A DNA stretch of 64,000 bases, taken from the NCBI GenBank assembly GCA_033961575.1, contig CM066729.1, positions 32,894,501 through 32,958,500 of the forward strand, given 5' to 3'. The stretch's first letter is position 1. Each line of letters starts with the position of its first letter. The notes beneath the pieces were generated by a model that did not search any database, had not been told where the DNA came from, and saw only the letters and a list, made by a program, of their open reading frames with translations. Below are positions 46,919 through 58,980 of this stretch, in pieces. Origin of the DNA: Aselliscus stoliczkanus. Taxonomy: Eukaryota; Chordata; Mammalia; Chiroptera; Hipposideridae. The position numbers were made by a program, and so were the translations under genes.

Positions 46919-47430
46919 ATAGGTGCCCACCAGCTTTTCTGTTCCAAGAGAAAGTTTGGCACTCATCCTAAAATTAGTCAATGTATCTCCTTCACAAAAT
47001 ATCTGGGTGCTTTCCAAACTGCTCTTCAGCAATGGGACATGGAGTGAGTTTGTGCATAATATTTGTCAGAATGATTCTTGGTTTCCTACAGCCCTTTGTC
47101 TATGCCGGATATAAGCCCTCTTATTTAAAAGCCAGGTGCGATGGGTCTCCTTTTTTAGGTGCAGGGTCCCAGGACTGTGGAGACTGATGTGAGGCTCAGA
47201 CCCCTTGGTCATCAGAGGCCACTGTGGTTTTGATATCCCTCCCTCTTGCAGGTGGCTGCACCTAGGGTGTGGGCCCTGATTAGACCTTGTCTCTTTAATT
47301 TCCTCCTACCATTTCCATATGGCTTTTTCTTTATATCTTTAGCTGTAGAAAATCATTCTGCTTGTCCTCAGGTTGTTCTCAGCAATAGTTTTTCTATATG
47401 TAGTTGTAGGTTTGTACTCAAGTAACATAA
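45557..47430 (-). mobile_element. Second L1 5' half: ORF1 RRM region plus long 5' UTR
   Basis: A second copy of the same L1 region, in the same orientation, starting within the ORF1 RRM ('gatgtgtcttgatgtaggtttctttgggttcatcttg', homologous to 44646) and running through ORF1 (to about 46090) into a GC-rich 5' UTR (46100-47430). The 5' UTR holds repeated 'ggctgactgtg' / 'ggctgcctgtg' motifs and an (AAAT)n at 46881-46920. Small frames in it (46405-46617, 46608-46865, 46981-47187 +) are not genes. Confidence 0.75.
46881..46920. repeat. (AAAT)n microsatellite
   Basis: Ten AAAT-type units inside the L1 5' UTR. Confidence 0.95.
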
Positions 47431-48780
47431 TGCAATCTCTGGTAGCTTGATTGATACAAAATCTTACACCAGAACTCAGAGCTCTTTGGGCAGCAAGCCA
47501 GGTGCCAGGTATCTAGAATATAGATTAGAAGTGGGTGTGCAAGCTCTGGTTCACCCCTCACCACATGGAAGGTACGTAGTTGTAACAGGGACAGAAGGAG
47601 TCCTTTCAAGCACAAAACCTAGGTTAGGGACTCCTCCTCATGCTAAGGTGCTAATACATCCAAACAAATTTGACCCCCTGACCATGATGGCCTTAAGTTC
47701 CCTTTGTCTTGACTAAACTTTAGATGAGCAGCTTCCTGGCAAGACCTTAGTCCTCCCTTTTATTAGGGTATTTGCTTTAGAAAACTTGTAATTGTGAATT
47801 ATTTCTATGGCCACCTGAAATGTAAATTTTCTCTGCTTCTTGTTTTACAACCCAGGAATATCTTTCTCAAGGACTTGGAAGCCATCCCTTTGAAATGCAA
47901 ACATCTAATGAGACAGAGTTTCTTTCTCCTTATCTCTGTGGGAGGGTAGGAAGCTAGCTTTAATAAACATAAATTTAGGGCCAGCGGAGTAGCACATGGT
48001 TAAGTGTTGGCTTGGGAAGCCAATGGCCCTGGTTTGGGTCCCACATGTGAGGGCCAGTTACACTGCCCTCAAAAAAAAAAAAAAAAAGAAAAAATCAATT
48101 TATAAACGCAGATGACTTAATCACACTGTCTAACCTAATCCCTAGCATCTTCTAGTGTTTTTCCCATTTGCTCACTCCACATGTAGAAATTCTTATGCCT
48201 TTTGTTTTAGTTAGATATGTGTCTAATCTCCAATATTGCCAGTAGTCTTGAATACAGCCTTCTTTGCCTGTCTAACTCTGTATGGTGCAATTTTTCTTTG
48301 ACACCCACTACTTGAGTCTATGTAACTCCTTCTCACAAGGACTTCACTGAGAAACACGAAGAGGGATGGCTTTCTTTAAAATAGGCCACCCAAATCAACC
48401 AGAATAGGTGTCTAGACCAACCAGATTTCCTATATTTCTGTGCCCCGTTCCTTCTTGTGGCTCATTGTTTAAAACTAAATGTCATAAAGGAAGAAGTAGA
48501 TAAGGGAAATCTGTCTCTAAATCTGACCAGGTAATTCCTTATAAGTTGAAAGTGTCCAGTCACTGCCCAGGATTCTTATGAACTAGGACTCAGTTTCCCT
48601 CTAGAGCCTGAAAGACAGCAAGGGCCTGAAGGGATAGAGATCTTATCGTGAAAGCTGTTTCTTTGGTGTCTCATCTGAGTGAGCTCTAGAGTCAGCTGGC
48701 TGTAGAGGGAGAAGGGAGAAGAGGAGGGAACACTAAAAGAAGCCTTGCTATGGGTGTAACTTGATTTATTACTTTTAAAT
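47431..48780. other. Unclassified less AT-rich region (possible old LTR/internal ERV), holds one SINE
   Basis: Composition is less AT-rich than the background and phrases such as 'ccttttattagggtatttgc' and 'cttcttgttttacaacccaggaa' feel repeat-like, but I could not name a family. 48640-48740 ('gagctctagagtcagctggctgtagaggg') may be part of it. The frame 47447-47716 has no known domain. Confidence 0.35.
47978..48096 (+). mobile_element. tRNA-derived SINE, type A
   Basis: 'gggccagcggagtagcacatgg', 'gcttgggaagccaatgg', 'ggtttgggtcccacatgtg', 3' end 'gccagttacactgccctc' and A-tail to about 48094. Only a short flanking repeat AATTTA is visible. Confidence 0.85.
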
Positions 48781-49263
48781 ATTGTGGTATAAGATATATA
48801 GACTTCAGTCTCTGAAAATTTGGAGGCAGATCCATATATTTCAATTATGCTTGAAATACTGGGACCTAGATTAAATCATCTATAATACTTATATTTCTAT
48901 TTGAAAGAAAAAACCATGGCTGACAACTTTCAAAGATAGTTGAGTTCTCACATCTACTAGAGGCTATTACTAATTTTAGGGGAAAGTAGTTTGTCTCATG
49001 AACAATTATGTCAACTTCTTACTCATGTAGGTTAAATATCTTTATATACCATAACAACTATTTAACAAATCTTGTTCGTATTCCAAGAAGGTCTGTAATC
49101 TTCTTCATCCATCAGTGCCCCAACATGATCTGGAACTTCAGCCTAGAACTTAGAAACATTTACTTATTTGTTTTATCTCCCATTGTCTTTTAACTGATTT
49201 TGAGAAGTTACAGATAACAGTATTTTGAAAGTGTTATATATGTGTATGTATAGTAGTATAGCT
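48781..49263. other. Non-coding, no feature recognised
   Basis: AT-rich; frame 49008-49193 without motif. Confidence 0.45.
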
Positions 49264-49275
49264 AATTATATTCTT

Positions 49276-49453
49276 GTAACTCATTTGTTTGTTTGGTTGT
49301 TTTTTGTTTTTTTTTTTAGCTGAGCCATCCTGCCACCTGTTGGCAGCTCAGCGGCAGCTCAGCTTGGGCTGGGCATCGAACTGCTGTTGCTCAGAACTCA
49401 GCTCACGCTGTTGAGCGAGCTCTTAACCAACTGAGCCACTCGGCCGGCCTGCC
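49276..49453 (-). mobile_element. tRNA-derived SINE, type B
   Basis: Reverse complement of type B with T-rich tail (to 49318), 'ccatcctgccacctgttggc', 'gggcatcgaactgctgttgc', 'ccaactgagccactcggccg'. Target duplication AATTATATTCTT at 49264-49275 and 49454-49465. About 30 bp of non-homopolymer sequence lies between the left duplication and the main T-tract. Confidence 0.87.
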
Positions 49454-49489
49454 AATTATATTCTTTTATTTGTTTTTACTATCTCTTCA

Positions 49490-49610
49490 GTACTTCATTA
49501 AAAATATTTACTGAGCACCCATTCCTTATTATACAGGCACCATACTATGAGCTGGGTTCATAGCAGTGAAAAAGCCTATAAATCTTCATGAGAAATCTAT
49601 CACCTAGGAG
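49490..49610 (+). repeat. Ancient L2/CR1- or MIR-type relic
   Basis: 'aaaatatttactgagcacccattcc...caggcaccatactatgagctgggttcatagcagtgaa' follows the well-known 'tatttactgagcacctactatgtgccaggc' order. Family not settled by eye. Confidence 0.55.
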
Positions 49611-50755
49611 CACATATTCTAAAAATGTAACACTATATCCCCGAGCCATAGTCTATCTTCTGATAAGTAGATTTAAACATATTCTATATTGAGACTCAGA
49701 ACTCACACATATAAACATTTTTGTTTTCTTTCCTGGGGCATGCAATTTTATAAATGAATACATACAGGCAAGAATAATCTACTTTATAGCAAATATACAA
49801 GGAATCAAGACTGAGAAATTTGGGAATCCAACTACATTCCAAAAGGCCATGAAAGCATGCTTATTTCTCACATGCATTAAAAATAAAATTTCTTTATAGA
49901 GAGATAACCAGTTCTATTCTAGGAAAGAAAAAAAAAATCCTCTCAGGTAAAACCCAGTATGGTTTTACTGTAGGTTTTGAGTTTGGGGAAACTTGAGTTT
50001 AGACCAATGGATACGTAAATTACACTAAATACTAACAAGATAATAACTTTGAAATCTTCTTAAATACAGTGTTGTTTAATGAAGGGGAATTGAGAATGAT
50101 TAATTTGAAACACAAAGAGGAGAGTTATTGACTCACTTGTATTTAAGGATAAGTGTATTGTATTGTAGCTGTTAACAATTAAATTAGTAAAAGTTTTAAT
50201 GATAGGTTACATATTAAGACCATTTCTAACATCACCAAAAGGAAAAAAAAAAAGTCTTAGGAAAGAAAGTTTTAAAGGAATTTAGAAAATACAGTGAATA
50301 ACAGTGTTTTAATTATTTTGAAGTACATACCAACTGTTTTTTTAATTTCAGAATTGTCAGTCTTAATTGCATAATTCATAAAGCATTTTTAAGTACTCTT
50401 AGGGAAAAAAAGTTTGTAAACATAGATTTTCACAAGGGTGACACTTCATTATAGTTTAATTGCTTGGAGATGCTTATAGACAGAGCTCCCATGAAGCTGA
50501 TCCTTAGTGAAGTTAGGGAAGACCTGAAAATCTTCTGTCATCATCCGTGTTGCGAATGCAAAAATTAAATGAACACACAAGATCTAAGTAAGATTGTGTA
50601 GCTCACTAAGATGTTTCACAGGTGGACTGTCTCTCCCATTGCATATGATCTTTGCATTTCTAGTTAGAGCAGTGTCTTCTTCCACCACCCCATCCCCTGA
50701 CAATTATAATAGGATAATTTAGAAATGGGAAGTTTTAAAAGTTAAGTTTTTGTTT
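49611..50755. other. Non-coding, no feature recognised
   Basis: AT-rich unique-looking DNA. Confidence 0.45.
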
Positions 50756-50760
50756 TTTGG

Positions 50761-51230
50761 GTTTTTTTTTTTTTTTTTTTTTTACATTTTTTCACTGAAA
50801 ATTTTATTGAAAGCATCTAGGAGCAGAGATTGGCTGTTTTTAGTTGTTGCTTGTGTCTTTTTTTTTTTTTTTTTAAACAAGGTCTGTTGTCCTAGAAATA
50901 TTCTTATGTGCATGCTTTAATCTATTTTGGTTTTCAGGGGGAACACATTAAATCCTAACTCCTCTCATCTGACACACAGTGCTCAGCTCTGTTGCTGAAG
51001 ATGAATCTAACCTGCATCTGCCGCTTCTTAAAACCCTCCTATCGCCTTCCTTTCTCCTTTTCCTGAACAGTCTTTTGCCAGTTGCTCCCTCAAGTTCCAG
51101 AGCTGGGGATACTGTCTTCCTTTCACAGTGCACTGGAGCAGCGAGCAGACGATGCTCAAAAGCACTCTTAGATATCATCCTGGTAGGGCAGAACTGATAG
51201 AATGAAACCCTCTCAGAAAATCACAGGCCA
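50761..51230 (-). pseudogene. Candidate retrocopy (processed pseudogene 3' end), gene unknown
   Basis: On the minus strand a GC-richer segment (51230-50950) leads to AATAAA (50801-50806 region, 'ctttcaataaaattttcag'), then about 20 bp later a run of about 24 A (50761-50784 as T on the plus strand). That is the layout of a reverse-transcribed, polyadenylated mRNA. A second A-run (50858-50876) precedes it. The minus frame 50948-51178 (76 residues, Arg-rich 'KRLFRKRRKEGDRRVLRSGR') is unlike anything I know. No target duplication was found, so a 3' UTR of an unknown gene or a plain poly(T) in unique DNA are both possible. Confidence 0.35.
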
Positions 51231-52035
51231 TCAGGTCTTTGAATAATCTTGTAAATAAAAAATTTAGAAAAAAAATAAGATAAAATTTATCCAACTTCAT
51301 AAGTAATTCAAAAAATTAAATAATATTTCACTTTAAGTCAGCAATTATCCTGGTGATATTCAGATTATTTAGAATATCCTATAATATGAAAATCAATTTA
51401 ATTAAAATGAATGTAATCTACATTGGCAATATCTACAAACATACCTTTCAGTTGGTAGACTATCATACATATTTTTACTAATTTATAGGTATATTGGTTT
51501 AATCTATAAATAAATGACACCTTTACCAATATTTACTTTGAAAATTTTAATGAATGATTTTCTGTAATATTATATTTTAAACTAGGCATATACATATCTT
51601 ATGGAATATAGACAAACCTGTGTAAGATGAGATAAATGAGCAAACTTATTTAATAAATATGTGTATTTAAAATGTATAGAAAATATATGCCTTGATAGGT
51701 TTGTTAAGAAATTATGTCTTTAACTGACATTTTGTATTTCAAAATGGATAAATCAGCAAAGATTCCTCTAACCTTTGTTATTAGGAAATAACATCTAAAT
51801 GTTCCCAGGATGAATTTAGCTAGAAATGTCAAAAGAGCAAAGGGCAGCTAGTGGTATATCATGAAGTCATAGGGGAAATGTTAATCAGGGCAATTCTGTA
51901 GTGAAGTTATTTGATGATTGGGAGGATATATGGCAAAGATATAAGTAGGATGTTGGTAAGCAGGAAGAAAAATAGGATTTTTTATAGAAAAACAATCTTA
52001 ATCATGCTAAACTAAACTGATTATTTCATCTCAGC
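51231..52035. other. Non-coding, no feature recognised
   Basis: AT-rich unique-looking DNA. Confidence 0.45.
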
Positions 52036-52039
52036 AAAA

Positions 52040-52190
52040 GTCCTGCTAACCTGTCACATATATTATCTCATTTAATTCTCACATGAAACTTATAATTGAA
52101 AAAAACAACAAAAGAAACTAAGACTGATGAAAGCAAAGTTCATGCATATTCCCAGAATAGCTCGGATTCATTTTAGACTTGTTTAACTAC
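52040..52190 (+). repeat. MIR SINE relic
   Basis: 'tattatctcatttaattctcacatgaaacttataattg', then 'aagaaactaagactgatgaaagcaaagttcatgcatattcccagaatagc' keeps the MIR order. Confidence 0.65.
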
Positions 52191-52855
52191 TCAGTGTATG
52201 TTCATAACTGGGTATGTACTCCTTGCCTCTGGACCACAATGCACTGCACTGTCTCATGTTATATGAATCATTTCCCTGATACTGTATAGTCCTACTCTTT
52301 TAATTATGCTAGCAGAACAGATATATCCCAGCTATCTAATATTTAGATTTATTTTTTACAATTTGGGAAATGAATTCCTAGTAAACATAAATTCAACTCA
52401 ACATATCCTTTTTTTTTTTTTTTTTTTGACATCGGCATATTGTAGTTTAATCCAATACTGCCTACTCATCACACGAATTCCTGTAGCTGTAAGTGGTTAA
52501 AGTAATAAACATAAGATCATGCTGAGTGGTCACCCTTTAAATTTATAATGACCAAAATGAAAATGACACTGCCCAGCAATCATGACATTTCCTTAGGCCA
52601 TTGCTACCCTATTCTGCAAGATAAGTATATAATGCCCTCCCTTTTATTTTTTTCCTTTCTCCAAACTTCCATTAATTTTTTTTCCTATCCAATTACTCAG
52701 CTAATACTTGATGCTCCTTTATTCTAAAGTGGAAAAAAACAAATAGGAGTTAGAAGGAAGTTTTCTCAAAAAATCACTACCACATCTAATAATCTACTTC
52801 TCTTTGCATCCATTTCTAATTTATCATTAATTATTATGATGGATGTCCAAGTTCC
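52191..52855. other. Non-coding; contains a poly(T)
   Basis: Includes about 20 T at 52409-52428 with no SINE or L1 recognisable next to it. Frames 52306-52500 (+) and 52766-52993 (-) show no domain. Confidence 0.45.
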
Positions 52856-52859
52856 TATC

Positions 52860-53360
52860 CAAAGCAATCCTTCTATTTTTTCTTTTTGTGCAAGGCCCAA
52901 TGCTCTTGTTTGTTTCACACCCAATGATTTTCCTCTCTCTCTTGCATCAGGAATTTCGTCCCTGCTTCCTGGATCAATCTGATCAGCATACAAACATGCT
53001 TTGACATCTTCCCTTAAAAAAGCCCACCTCTAGCACTGTCCTATTTCTCCATTCCCTACACATTCTTTCCTGAAAGATCAAGTGTTTCTTCCTGTCATTC
53101 CACAGGAACTGACTGTCCTTTTTTCTATGTCCATTGATCAATTGTTTGTCAATGTCTCACCTGATTTAGCAGCATTTGAAATAGTTGTTCAATCTTTTTT
53201 CCTCAAAGTTTTTGTCTTAGATCACACCCTCCTGATTTAACTTCTAATTCACTGATGCTTTTCTTTCTCATTTGCTGGGTCCTCCTAATTGCCAGTCCTG
53301 GAGTGATCTAGGCCCAAGTCCTCTGACCACTACATTTCCCTTGTTCTACATTATTGATTA
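52860..53360 (+). mobile_element. L2/CR1-like LINE fragment (RT region)
   Basis: 53160-53350 translates, with stops, to 'DLAAFEIVVQSFFLK', comparable to the CR1/L2 RT block A 'DLTAAFDTVDHSLL', followed by 'FAGSS' and a degraded 'VPQGSVLGPLLF'-like stretch near 53300. Upstream text to 52860 is pyrimidine-rich in the L2 style. Ancient and non-coding. Confidence 0.5.
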
Positions 53361-54650
53361 AGGAAAGTCATATATAAAATAAAAATTGGGTTATTTATAG
53401 TGAACAGTGAAAATACACAGATTTTTTTAAATCAATGGGAAGGAAAAGAAATCAACTCAAAACAATTATTAATACTTAATCAATTACCAACAATATTATT
53501 GCAACTAATTTTCTGATTTTCCTGGTATTAAAAGTTAGAGTTAAATACCTAAAATTGATATTCTTGTTTAATATATTTAATTGGAGGCTATATTGTAGCT
53601 TCTGGGGTTTTATCTAAACATATTCATGGTGTGTAATTCAGAGACTATAAAAACACACAAATATATACATCAATATATCTGTGCATATATTACTTTATTG
53701 TCCTTATTTTTTTGTTAGAATTAAACATAATAATTTGATTGAAGTGTTTAAATATGATTTCAATACCTCACACAGCATATTGTAAGTTAAACTAAAATAT
53801 TTGTTAATGTAATTAAACGCCTTCAAAGTAAGATCTGTATTTTAGCCATGATTGGGTTGGCCTGTAGTTGAGTTTATCTAATTAATCATGTATATAAGTG
53901 AAATGTGAGATAATTTAAAATATATTTGGTAAAAATTAGCTTGTTTTTCCCCAGATTTATCTCTCAAACATATACCCATTAAAGAGGACAAGTATGAAGT
54001 ATAAAGAACATGCCCAATAGTCTCAGATTAAATGCGATATGGAAAACTAAGGGATCATATGCAGACTTAAGTGTCAATATTATATCTGTGCTCATTTGTC
54101 AATAATATGTGTAAATAATATAGGCATTATATACTAAGAAAAGCTAACCTTATATTAGATTTTTACTACATTTACATTAATGCCATTTATTTGGTTTCAA
54201 TTCAAGTAAATTTTGACTAATGCCTTTCACATGAGTTCCTAGTAAGTCAATTCTCCCCTATATTCAATCTGTATGACTACATTTTTACAAATTAAATTCA
54301 TAAACTTTACCCATTAAGATTACTCCTCCTTATTCTATATTATTTAAATATTTGACAATTTTATTTTTTTATTATCACCTACAATAACAGTAAAATGATT
54401 TAATAAGGAATTGTCATAAAAAGTGAATATCACAAGCAAAGTTTGTCCATGTTAAGACTAATCAAATCTGTTCAAAGATTGCAATCTAGTTAATTGTACA
54501 GTTATCTAGGATGGGGTTGTTTCCCATTTCAATATGTATGGTACACTATACTCAGTAACCCTATCTAAAATGAAACTGATTAGTGTTATATAACTTGTTT
54601 TTTAATAAATAAACAATGGCTTATCTATAGTCTTTTAAAAGTAATCATAT
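53361..54650. other. Non-coding, no feature recognised
   Basis: Very AT-rich unique-looking DNA. Confidence 0.45.
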
Positions 54651-54654
54651 ACTA

Positions 54655-54790
54655 TTTATACATTTATTTAGTAATTTATTCATACAACAAAAAATACTTA
54701 ACACCTATTACGTGTGAAACTACTCTAAATGGAAATGAGGTCCTCCTATCATAAACTTTGTCTTCTAAAGTTCAAGTTGCAGATAAAAAT
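54655..54790 (+). repeat. Ancient L2/MIR-type relic
   Basis: 'tttattcatacaacaaaaaatacttaacacctattacgtgtgaaac' keeps the 'aacaaatatttattgagcacctactatgtgcc' order. Limits approximate. Confidence 0.45.
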
Positions 54791-55132
54791 ATTTTGCCCC
54801 TAATTATCACACTCTCAATTGTTTTTAAATTGAGTCTTAATATTTATTTGTCTAAATTTATTGATTTACAGACTTTTTTTCTCCTGGCACCATATTTCTT
54901 ACTATGAAATAATCTCTTTAATTTTCTATATTACTCTTAACTATAGATTATCTATCGATATATTAGTTTCACATTTCTCCAACCAGGAAAGCCATGGATT
55001 ATTTTTAATCCTAGGTCTTTAATTAAAAAACTATATTTTTGTAGATTTTAATGAATTATTGTTCATCATAATGAAGCAAGTACACTAGCAATGATTGATG
55101 AAAGAGTGGATATGGGTATAAAGCCCCAGCAT

Positions 55133-55133
55133 A

Positions 55134-55181
<48 letters not shown>

Positions 55182-55211
55182 TCACTCTCTCACTCTCTAT
55201 CTCTTTCTCTC
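55133..55211. repeat. (TC)n microsatellite
   Basis: About 78 bp of TC repeat, with CTCA interruptions in the second half. Confidence 0.95.
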
Positions 55212-56995
55212 TGCATTTCAAATGTAAAAATGTGCATTAAAGGAAAAAAAATGCCTTCATGTCTTTCTGTATATTCTGTATAATTTTGACAACCAATGAT
55301 CTGTTTAGCAAAATGTGTCTGGTCAGGACTAATGTCATAATAATAATAGTTACTGTTTTTATTGAACATAAAAGTGTTTGTTGTAACCGTCAATATACTC
55401 GCTTCATTCATTAGACTGATAAAGCTATATGACATGTTTCTTAACTGTGAACTAAAGGTGGAAGTTTTAGTCAGATATAGACTCATCTCTTCAGTGAAAT
55501 ATACTCTGAAAGTAAATTCTGGAAACACCTGCATTGCTGAAGAAATTACCCAGTGCAATGAAGTTAAACTGCAATTTCTGGATGCTCCTAAATTGGGCTG
55601 TACATGACTGAGGACTAGAGAATAATCTTTAAAATACTTCTACGACAATTATTCCAAAACCCCAGGAGTACAGTTTCTAAAGGAATTGGATTTCATTTCC
55701 GTCCAAAATCAATGATTTTCCTTCATAGTTTTTGAAACCAGCTGCTACTGTAGTTCAGTTTGTTTATTTGCTTTCATTTTTATTCAGAAAAGTAGAAGCC
55801 AGTCATTGCCTTTGCAGGGTAGCCACTAAGTACACATTTAACATATAATTATGCTCTTTTGTCAATTTTGCTGATGATACTCATTTAGTTTTGCTTCCTA
55901 TTGCAAAGTAATTTGGCCTGGCATACCCTTTACTGAAATAAATGCATAGCATAGCATGTAAAGCTGGAGACTGCCAGATGAGATCTGAACTCAGATGTAA
56001 GCGCTGGCCAAGCTGGAAGAGTGGTGGCACCTGGTGTGACAGACCTGAGCAATCACACGGCTGTCAGAAAAGCCAAATGGTGTGGGAAAGGAGAGAACCA
56101 TCCAGACTGTCTGCTGTAGGAAAGAAAAAATTATGCAATTTCATGAGAAGTCTGGTTATAAATGAATGAAATAGACTATTTTATAAGGACAATGTGTTGC
56201 TAAAAAATGAAAATTTCTATTGTCTAAAATTTTATAACGATCAGAAATGGTGAGATGTTTTTTTCTGGTGTCATGAAATTACAAGCATCTGCTGTGACTA
56301 GTAATTACTCTTCACCCTAGTATGTCAAATAGATTTTCCAGGTACTGAAATTACTGTTGTCATGGGGAACTGCAACTGTCCAAGAATCAAAGGAACTTTT
56401 TTGTAGAAGTAAGAACAGTTTAAAACATTGCTTTTGAATATGTGACTATCACCAAAGACAATGGCTTATGTCTAGATGGCAAAGTTTGCTTAGCAACCTA
56501 ATGGTTTTTACTAAGTGGAAAAAAATTGTCTGGTCAATAATCTCAATTTGGGTCACTGTTTGTAAAGAACCTATCGTTTTCAGTGTTTCAAAATAACATG
56601 AGGTTGTATCAGTTCTAAAAAGTGGAGTATTTATTACCATTATAAAACTGTACAAATGTATAATTAGAAGTAGATAATTAACAAGTAAAATTGCTATGAT
56701 TAAGTATAATTAGTATTTTTTTAAATAACAAAAAGATACTGAGTTTAGAGTGATAAAATTATGATTAAATGGTTAAATTGTATTGCTTATCAAAGGATAC
56801 TAAATTTAGCAGAATATTCTCTTGATGTTGATGTTTATTATTTCTTATTGCAAAATATATTTCCTATAACACAGTCAATTGAAAATTCACGTAAGGGGAT
56901 AGTTAATATTTTTTTATTAATGTAATTGAAGATAATGAGAAATTTGGAGACTATAAACAGCAGCAATGAATAAAGACATCTATCCAGTTTACTAT
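55212..56995. other. Non-coding, no gene recognised
   Basis: Frames at 55190-55558 (-, 122 residues, the start of which is TC-repeat) and 55942-56169 (+, Trp/Cys/Arg-rich) are the longest non-repeat frames nearby; neither has a known motif or splice context. Confidence 0.45.
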
Positions 56996-56999
56996 TGTT

Positions 57000-57120
57000 A
57001 GTTCATCTATTCAATATAAATGTATTGAGCACCGAGATATGTCCCTGGCAGATATGGCATTGTACAAATCTGACAAAAATTCCTGCCCTCAGAGATCTTA
57101 CATAATATTGCCATTACATA
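57000..57120 (+). repeat. Ancient L2/MIR-type relic
   Basis: 'aaatgtattgagcaccgagatatgtccctggcagatatggcattgtac...aaaaattcctgccctcagagatcttacat' is a good match to the 'tattgagcacctactatgtgcc...aatccctgccctcatggagcttacat' repeat. Confidence 0.65.
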
Positions 57121-58300
57121 TAAATTACACTTCATTAGTTACATATTATATTAAATATTAATAGCATAAATTATTTGGCTTTAGATAATTAGATATATGA
57201 AAATTACTGTTGGAAAATTTCCATAACCCCAAACTATTTTATACCTTGGTAGTAGCAGTGGTTATATGAGTATATATACTTGTTACAAGGAAAAACGCAC
57301 AATTAAATTGATCAATTCAAACTGTAGAATTAAAATTAAACTTATTGTATGTAAATTATATCCTAATAAAATGTTTTAATTTACATACTATAACAATTAC
57401 TTCCTTGTGCATTCCTAAATTTCAAGAGTATATAGCATTTTTGAAGGGAGAAATGAAAAGAGACATACAGAGAAAAACAATGAAAAGGCGGTAAGGTCTG
57501 ATAAATTTTGGGAATTGTAGGTCAAGGATTAGTATGTTGTTGTATTTTAGTAATATCATTTTGACTTAAAATAAGGTTATTTCATCTTTGTATGCCCTTC
57601 GGATCTCCAGGATGACATTCCTGAAGTCACTAATAAATGGCATAGAGAAGGCCTTCTGTGAACTTTGGATGATTTACATAAAAGTACAATTCTGTTGTCT
57701 TGCTATAGTGACATTTACCCTTTTTGGAGCTTTCATTTTTAGGAATACTTACTAAAAAGACTCTTTTCTTGCAGAGACATGAAGAAAAATAAAAATGTCT
57801 TCTGCTTCTCTGACAGTCATTAAGTTCTTAGTTATATTGTTTAAGATTAACAAAAAAGCACACATTCTACCTGTGATTAATGGCAGACTCAGTTGAAAAG
57901 ACACTTTATAGATGAAGCCTCTGAGAGTAACTATCTATGTCTGTGCCATAGATGATAAGTGGTTGGGATTAAGAGAGTATCAGAGCCCCAAAGAAGGAAG
58001 ATAGAGGCTGTTGACCTGATGTTCTTCTTACTGATTTGAACAGGCTGATATTGGCCCAGCAACAGTGTTATTAGCATTAAACTGACATGGGAATATTCTA
58101 ATGTCACACTGATAAAAGATAAAGCAAGAAGGAAAATGTGTAGTGCTGTTGCTTAGGATTGGCAGCACTATGGATGTCATGATGGAAAACAGAGGAGAAA
58201 GTCAGTAACTTAAAACAGACTTGTCAGAATATGAATAATTATGATTTATAAAAAGGCCAATGGCTTATCAAAGTTCTGTTTCCATATACTTGCTTCTTTT
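57121..58300. other. Non-coding, no feature recognised
   Basis: AT-rich unique-looking DNA. Confidence 0.45.
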
Positions 58301-58309
58301 TCTTTGACC

Positions 58310-58980
58310 CCTTTATTCCTCATCTATCCCTCTTACTTATCATATAAACATGGATGTAGACCTCAGAATTTAGTTCATGTTTTGTTTTGTTTGTTTTAAT
58401 TTTATTAGGGAACAGTGTGTTTTTCTAGGACCCATCAGCTCCAAGTCAAGTGGTTGTTTCAATCTAGTTGTGGAGGTCAGAGCTCAGTGGCCCATGTGGG
58501 GATCGAAACGGCAAACTTGGTGTTATGAGCACTGCGCTGGAAACAAGTGAGCTAATCGGCCACACCTAGTTCATGTTTTATCTCATCTAGGAAGCCTTCC
58601 TTGCTACAGCCACTAACTCTGTGTCAAAGTACCATTTTATGCTGTGCACACATGATACACTGTGTATGTTTCTTGTCCAAGACAGTTACTATTGAAGTTG
58701 TCTCTTTACTGATTTATGTCCATACTTGTCAAGAGCTTCTTAGTAAAGGAATTTTCTTAAAAGTGACTTCTAGAAACACTTCCTCTTGTTTTCTTTCATA
58801 GTATCTTATTTAGGCCATTTTTAAACACATCATGACTTGCTATTTATTAATTTTCTTTCACTTATTTTACATTATAAAATGTTTTCCATGACTGTAGAGA
58901 CCTGTCTGCATTGTTAGTTCTATTCCCAAGCTTCACACAGTGCCTGGACCATACCCAGGTATCTACTGAATAAATGAATA
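58310..58980 (+). mobile_element. L2 LINE 3' end, split by a VES SINE
   Basis: 'tctcatctaggaagccttccttgc', 'acatgatacactgtgtatg', 'tgactgtagagacctgtctgc', 'ttcacacagtgcctggacc', 'tctactgaataaatgaata' follow L2 3'-end order closely. A VES SINE sits at 58384-58566. The frame 58601-58801 lies inside and is not a gene. Confidence 0.75.
58384..58566 (-). mobile_element. VES-type bat SINE
   Basis: Reverse complement of VES: 'gggaacagtgtgtttttc', 'cccatcagctccaagtc', 'caatctagttgtggagg', 'gtggggatcgaaacggcaaac', 'tgagcactgcgctgg', 'gtgagctaatcggcc'. Target duplication TAGTTCATGTTTT at 58371-58383 and 58567-58579. VES is known from bats; this copy supports the bat assignment. Confidence 0.88.
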
